64,000 nt of DNA, taken from Streptomyces sp. NBC_01244. GTDB lineage: Bacteria; Actinomycetota; Actinomycetes; Streptomycetales; Streptomycetaceae. Below are positions 60,496 to 64,000 of the stretch, piece by piece. Below the pieces are notes generated by a model, which ran no database searches, was not told where the DNA came from, and saw only the letters and a program-made list of their open reading frames with translations. Both the position numbers and the translations under genes were made by a program. Every line of letters starts with the position of its first letter. Within the stretch, counting starts at the first letter, position 1. The stretch is taken from NCBI RefSeq assembly GCF_035987325.1, contig NZ_CP108488.1, positions 1,240,001-1,304,000 on the forward strand, in the 5' to 3' direction.

Positions 60496-60660
60496 CGACC
60501 CCAAAACGGCTGTAACTCTGCAATTCCGGCAGGGGCTTCCCACCCGCTTCCGGAGGGGTGCCAGGGAATCGGTTCGGACCTTATGGTGGCCGGACACACT
60601 CGGGTGGGTTTGATTGTGACGGCACGCCACATATACCGCTGACCTGGGGACTTCTACGTT

Positions 60661-62097
60661 GTGGCCACACCCGACGTCCCCGCAGACACCCTGGAAGTGG
60701 TGCACATGGTCTCCCCCGGAACTGTCCCCAAGGCTCCATCCGGAATCAGACGGATCGTTGCCGCCAGTCTCATCGGGACCACCATCGAGTGGTACGACTT
60801 CTTCCTCTACGGGACCGCCGCCGCCCTGGTCTTCAACAAGCTGTTCTTCCCCACCGCCGATCCGCTCACGGGCACCCTGATCGCTTTCCTCACCTACGCC
60901 ATCGGGTTCCTCGCCCGGCCGCTGGGCGGGGTGGTCTTCGGGCATTTCGGGGACAAGGTCGGGCGCAAGAAGCTGCTGGTGCTGAGTCTGCTGATGATGG
61001 GCGGGGCCACCTTCGCGATGGGGCTGCTACCCACCCACGCGAGCATCGGGGTCTGGGCGCCGATCCTGCTGACCGTGCTGCGCCTGGTGCAGGGGTTCGC
61101 GCTGGGCGGCGAGTGGGGCGGGGCCGTGCTGATCGTGTCCGAGCACGGAGGGGCCGAGCACCGCGGGTTCTGGGCCTCATGGCCGCAGTCCGGGGCTCCC
61201 GGGGGGAACTTGCTGGCCACCGGGGTACTGGCGCTGCTCGCCGGGGTGCAGTCGGACGCGACGTTCCTCGCATGGGGCTGGCGGATCCCCTTCCTGCTCT
61301 CCGGGCTCCTCGTGATGGTCGGGCTGTGGATCCGTCTCTCGGTGTCCGAGTCGCCCGTCTTCCTCGCGGCGCAGGCCGAGGCAGCGGCCTCGGGGCGGGG
61401 CGAGGAGGAGAAGGCCCCCGTCGTCCAGGTGTTCCGCAAGGACTGGCGGCAGGTCCTGGTCGCCATCGGCACCCGGTTCGGCGAGAACATCTCGTACTAC
61501 GTCCTCACTTCCTTCCTCCTCGTCTACGTCACCACCCATCTCGGGCTCCCCAAGACCACCGCGCTCAACGCGCTCCTGATCGGCTCGGCCGTGCACTTCC
61601 TGACCATCCCGGCCTGGGGCGCGCTGTCCGACCGGATCGGGCGCCGGCCGGTGACGCTGATCGGTTCGGCCGGCATGGCACTGTGGGCGTTCGCGTTCTT
61701 CGCGCTGGTGGACTCCGAGTCGTTCGCCGTCATCACCCTCGCCGTCACCGCCGGGCTGCTGCTGCACGGGGCCATGTACGGGCCGCAGGCCGCCTTCATC
61801 TCGGAGATGTTCGACACCAAGGTCCGCTACTCGGGCGCCTCGATGGGCTCCCAGCTCGCCTCGATCATCGCGGGGGCCCTGGCCCCGATCATCGCCGTCG
61901 AGCTCCTGAAAGACTACGGCTCCTCCGTGCCGGTCTCCGTCTATCTGAGCGCGGCCGCCCTCGTCACCACCCTCACCGTCCTGTTCGCCCGCGAGACCCG
62001 GGGCCGCGACCTGTCCGTCCCGAAGGCGGAGGCGGCGGGGCCGGCAGGGTCGTCCGCGGGAAGCGGGTACGCCGCCAAGGTGTCCGATCCCGCCTGA
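60661..62097 (+). CDS. MFS transporter, metabolite:H+ symporter (MHS) family
   Basis: 478 residues, 12 predicted membrane segments. MHS landmarks: AASLIGTTIEWYDFFLYGTA, GFLARPLGGVVFGHFGDKVGRKK (loop 2-3 motif), RLVQGFALGGEWGGAVLIVSEH. The family imports organic acids and related compounds such as shikimate, citrate, proline or betaine with protons. The GTG start has GGGGA upstream; ATG 60706 after GGAAGTGG is an alternative. It is followed 97 bp later by a PucR-type regulator, suggesting joint control. Confidence 0.92.
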   Translation: MATPDVPADTLEVVHMVSPGTVPKAPSGIRRIVAASLIGTTIEWYDFFLYGTAAALVFNKLFFPTADPLTGTLIAFLTYAIGFLARPLGGVVFGHFGDKVGRKKLLVLSLLMMGGATFAMGLLPTHASIGVWAPILLTVLRLVQGFALGGEWGGAVLIVSEHGGAEHRGFWASWPQSGAPGGNLLATGVLALLAGVQSDATFLAWGWRIPFLLSGLLVMVGLWIRLSVSESPVFLAAQAEAAASGRGEEEKAPVVQVFRKDWRQVLVAIGTRFGENISYYVLTSFLLVYVTTHLGLPKTTALNALLIGSAVHFLTIPAWGALSDRIGRRPVTLIGSAGMALWAFAFFALVDSESFAVITLAVTAGLLLHGAMYGPQAAFISEMFDTKVRYSGASMGSQLASIIAGALAPIIAVELLKDYGSSVPVSVYLSAAALVTTLTVLFARETRGRDLSVPKAEAAGPAGSSAGSGYAAKVSDPA

Positions 62098-62194
62098 GCC
62101 CGCCCGCACGACGGGCCGCCCCCGTGACCGGTACGTCCGGTCGGGCGGGCGGACCCGCTCGCCACCCCGTACCGGAGGCTGCCACCATGGCCCC

Positions 62195-64000
62195 GTGAAC
62201 GATCCCACCGCGCAGGCGACCGCGTTGCGGCAGCTCCTGGACCTGCTCGCCCAGGGCGCGCCCGTCGAGCACTTCGCGCGGCCCGGCGCGCAGGCCCGTA
62301 GCGCCGGTGCCGGCTCCGCCGAGCAGGCCCTCGTGGAGGAGGCGACCCGGGTGGCTCTCGACATCCGGCGCACGCTCGACCAGCACCGCAGGCGCGAGGC
62401 GGAGCTCACCGCCCTCTTCGACACGGCCGGCGACCTCGCGGCGCTGCGCGATCTCGACGCGGTGCTACGGGCCATCGTGCGGCGGGCCCGGACCCTGCTC
62501 GGTACGGACTGCGCCTACCTCACGCTCAACGACCCCGTCGTGGGCGATACGTTCATGCGGGTCACCGACGGCTCCGTCTCCGCCGCCTTCCAGCAGTTGC
62601 GCCTCGGCATGGGCGAGGGCCTCGGCGGGCTGGTCGCGCAGACGGCCCGGCCGTACGCCAGCGCCGACTATCGCACCGACGACCGCTTCCGGCACACCAG
62701 CACCATCGACGCCGGGGTGCGCGAGGAGGGGCTGCGGGGCATCCTCGGCGTGCCGCTGCGCGTCGCCTCGCGGGTCATCGGGGTGCTCTACGCCGCCGAC
62801 CGGTCGGTGCGCGCGTTCACTCCCGACGCCGTCGCGCTGCTCTCCTCCCTGGCCGACCACGCGGCCGTCGCCATCGACGGGGCGCGGCTGCTGGAGGAAA
62901 CCCGTACGGCACTGGTCGAGCTGAACGCCGCCACCGAGACCGCCCGGGCCCACAGCGAAGCGGCGCGGCTGGCCACCGAGACCCACGACCGGCTCACCGA
63001 TCTGGTCCTGCGCGGCGGCGACGTCACCGATGTGGCCCGAGAGGTGGCCGCCCTGCTGCGGGGCGGGCTCGTGGTGCACGATGCCGACGGCGCCGAGCTG
63101 GCCCGGGTCGCCACGGAGCCGATCGGCGCGCCCGCCCAGGGGGTGGCGGCCTCCCGATCCGGCGGCCGGGCCGTGCCGGTCGACGGTGTCTGGGTCTGCG
63201 CGGTCCTGGCCGGGCCCGAACTCCTGGGCAGCATCGCCCTGACGGGCCGGGCCGAGCTGTCGGACAGCGACCGGCGGCTGTTCGAACGCACCGGCCTGGT
63301 CACCGCGCTCCTCCTGTTGCTGCGCCGCTCCGTGGCCCACGCCGAGGACCGGGTGCGCGGTGAACTCCTCAGCGACCTGCTGACCCCACGGAGCCCGGGG
63401 CATACCCCCGACACCGGCAGCCGGACGATCCGGGCCCGCAAGCTCGGCGTCGACCTCGCCCGCCCGCACTCCCTCCTGGTGCTGCACTGCGACGCGGCGC
63501 TGCGGCCCCGGCTCTCCGCGGAGGCGGCCCGCCGTGCCCGCGCCCTCGACGGCCTGGCCGGGCTGCACGAGGGCCACGTCGTACTGCTCGCCCCGGCCGA
63601 GCGGCCCGGGGACCTCGCGCGGTCCCTGGCGGTGGAGCTGGGGCAGGCGGTGGGCACGCCCGTCACCGTGGGCTCCGCCGGGCCGGCCGGCGACCCTGGC
63701 GGGCTGCCGGGCGTGTACGCCGAGGCCGTGCGCTGCCTGCGGGCCCTGCACGCGCTGGGCCACACCGGCCACGGGGCCGCCCTGCCGGACCTGGGCTTCG
63801 TCGGCCTGCTGCTCGGGGACCACGGTGACGTCGGCGGGTACGTCGACCGGGTACTCGGCCCCGTCATCGACTACGACGCCCAGCGGGGCACCGAGCTGGT
63901 CCGCACCCTCCAGGCCTACTACGTCCACGGGGCGAGCCTCTCCAAGGCCAAGGACGCGCTGCACATCCACGTGAACACCGTCGTGCAGCGCCTCGACCGG
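62195..64000 (+). CDS. GAF-domain PucR/CdaR-type transcriptional regulator (3' end beyond window)
   Basis: At least 602 residues, open to the window edge. A helical N-terminus is followed by a GAF domain (about 85-235: LDAVLRAIVRRARTLLGTDC, GLGGLVAQTARPYASADYRT, LGVPLRVASRVIGVLYAADR). A coiled region and second sensor-like domain follow. The PucR C-terminal helix-turn-helix is starting at the edge (RTLQAYYVHGASLSKAKDAL, HIHVNTVVQRLDR). The start is GTG; GGAGG lies 16 bases upstream, and a three-codon ORF (ATG GCC CCG TGA) overlaps the start. It probably activates the MHS transporter gene or a downstream operon in response to a small aromatic or nitrogen compound. Confidence 0.9.
   Translation, partial: MNDPTAQATALRQLLDLLAQGAPVEHFARPGAQARSAGAGSAEQALVEEATRVALDIRRTLDQHRRREAELTALFDTAGDLAALRDLDAVLRAIVRRARTLLGTDCAYLTLNDPVVGDTFMRVTDGSVSAAFQQLRLGMGEGLGGLVAQTARPYASADYRTDDRFRHTSTIDAGVREEGLRGILGVPLRVASRVIGVLYAADRSVRAFTPDAVALLSSLADHAAVAIDGARLLEETRTALVELNAATETARAHSEAARLATETHDRLTDLVLRGGDVTDVAREVAALLRGGLVVHDADGAELARVATEPIGAPAQGVAASRSGGRAVPVDGVWVCAVLAGPELLGSIALTGRAELSDSDRRLFERTGLVTALLLLLRRSVAHAEDRVRGELLSDLLTPRSPGHTPDTGSRTIRARKLGVDLARPHSLLVLHCDAALRPRLSAEAARRARALDGLAGLHEGHVVLLAPAERPGDLARSLAVELGQAVGTPVTVGSAGPAGDPGGLPGVYAEAVRCLRALHALGHTGHGAALPDLGFVGLLLGDHGDVGGYVDRVLGPVIDYDAQRGTELVRTLQAYYVHGASLSKAKDALHIHVNTVVQRLDR

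Overview
The window is very GC-rich DNA with Streptomyces-like codon use, GTG starts, secreted glycosidases with ricin or propeller lectin modules, LAL-type LuxR regulators and ROK regulators. It looks like an accessory stretch of a streptomycete (or close relative) chromosome arm devoted to carbohydrate capture. It carries many decayed genes: at least a dozen recognisable remnants lie between intact ones.

Layout. 1-6.8 kb: a decayed glycosidase tail, an orphan sugar-binding lipoprotein (SBP1) behind the tail of a lost permease, a secreted protein of unknown function, a ROK regulator with a perfect palindrome in front, and the collapsed copy of a GH31-GH27 gene pair. 6.8-15.8 kb: intact GH27 (with PLL-like propeller), multidomain GH31 and a large LuxR-family (LAL) ATPase regulator. 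16.0-28.0 kb: a divergent catabolic unit. Leftward lies a seven-gene operon: solute-binding protein, two permeases, 2-hydroxyacid dehydrogenase, Gfo/Idh/MocA oxidoreductase, DUF993 aldolase-like protein and TIM-barrel isomerase. Rightward lie a DUF2264 protein, a second TIM-barrel protein and a DeoR/LacI hybrid regulator. A shared operator-like motif (consensus TTGATCGAATGATCAA) occurs at both divergent promoters, before the regulator and before a collapsed glycosidase at 28.6-28.9 kb. 28.0-37.7 kb: two small HATPase proteins, a second GH27, fragments of phosphoesterase, ricin-lectin and PKD proteins, a DUF3472-like/ricin protein and a paralogue of the unknown secreted protein.

37.7-43.2 kb: a second, rightward copy of the permease-tail/SBP unit (SBP2), ROK and GntR remnants, and an NB-ARC-type LuxR regulator. 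43.4-51.5 kb: a ROK sugar kinase, a ROK regulator divergent from a xylose/multiple-sugar-type ABC importer (ATPase, permease, binding protein), and manA. The ROK/ABC promoter is nearly duplicated at 37.92 kb in front of the secreted protein gene, so both probably answer to one sugar signal. 51.5-58.7 kb: an IS4 remnant, then a MacB-type export operon with a small repeat-containing lipoprotein, divergent from an OmpR-type response regulator and histidine kinase. 58.7-60.3 kb: transposase, DUF4394 and membrane-protein wreckage. 60.4-64 kb: GTCAGCAC repeats, an MHS-type MFS transporter and a GAF/PucR regulator running off the end.

Inferred logic: extracellular glycosidases release sugars, several binding-protein importers take them up, and separate local regulators (ROK, DeoR/LacI, LuxR) control each unit. 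The best candidate for an undescribed system is the 16-28 kb unit and its shared operator; its substrate cannot be read from sequence alone. No tRNA, rRNA or CRISPR array was seen.
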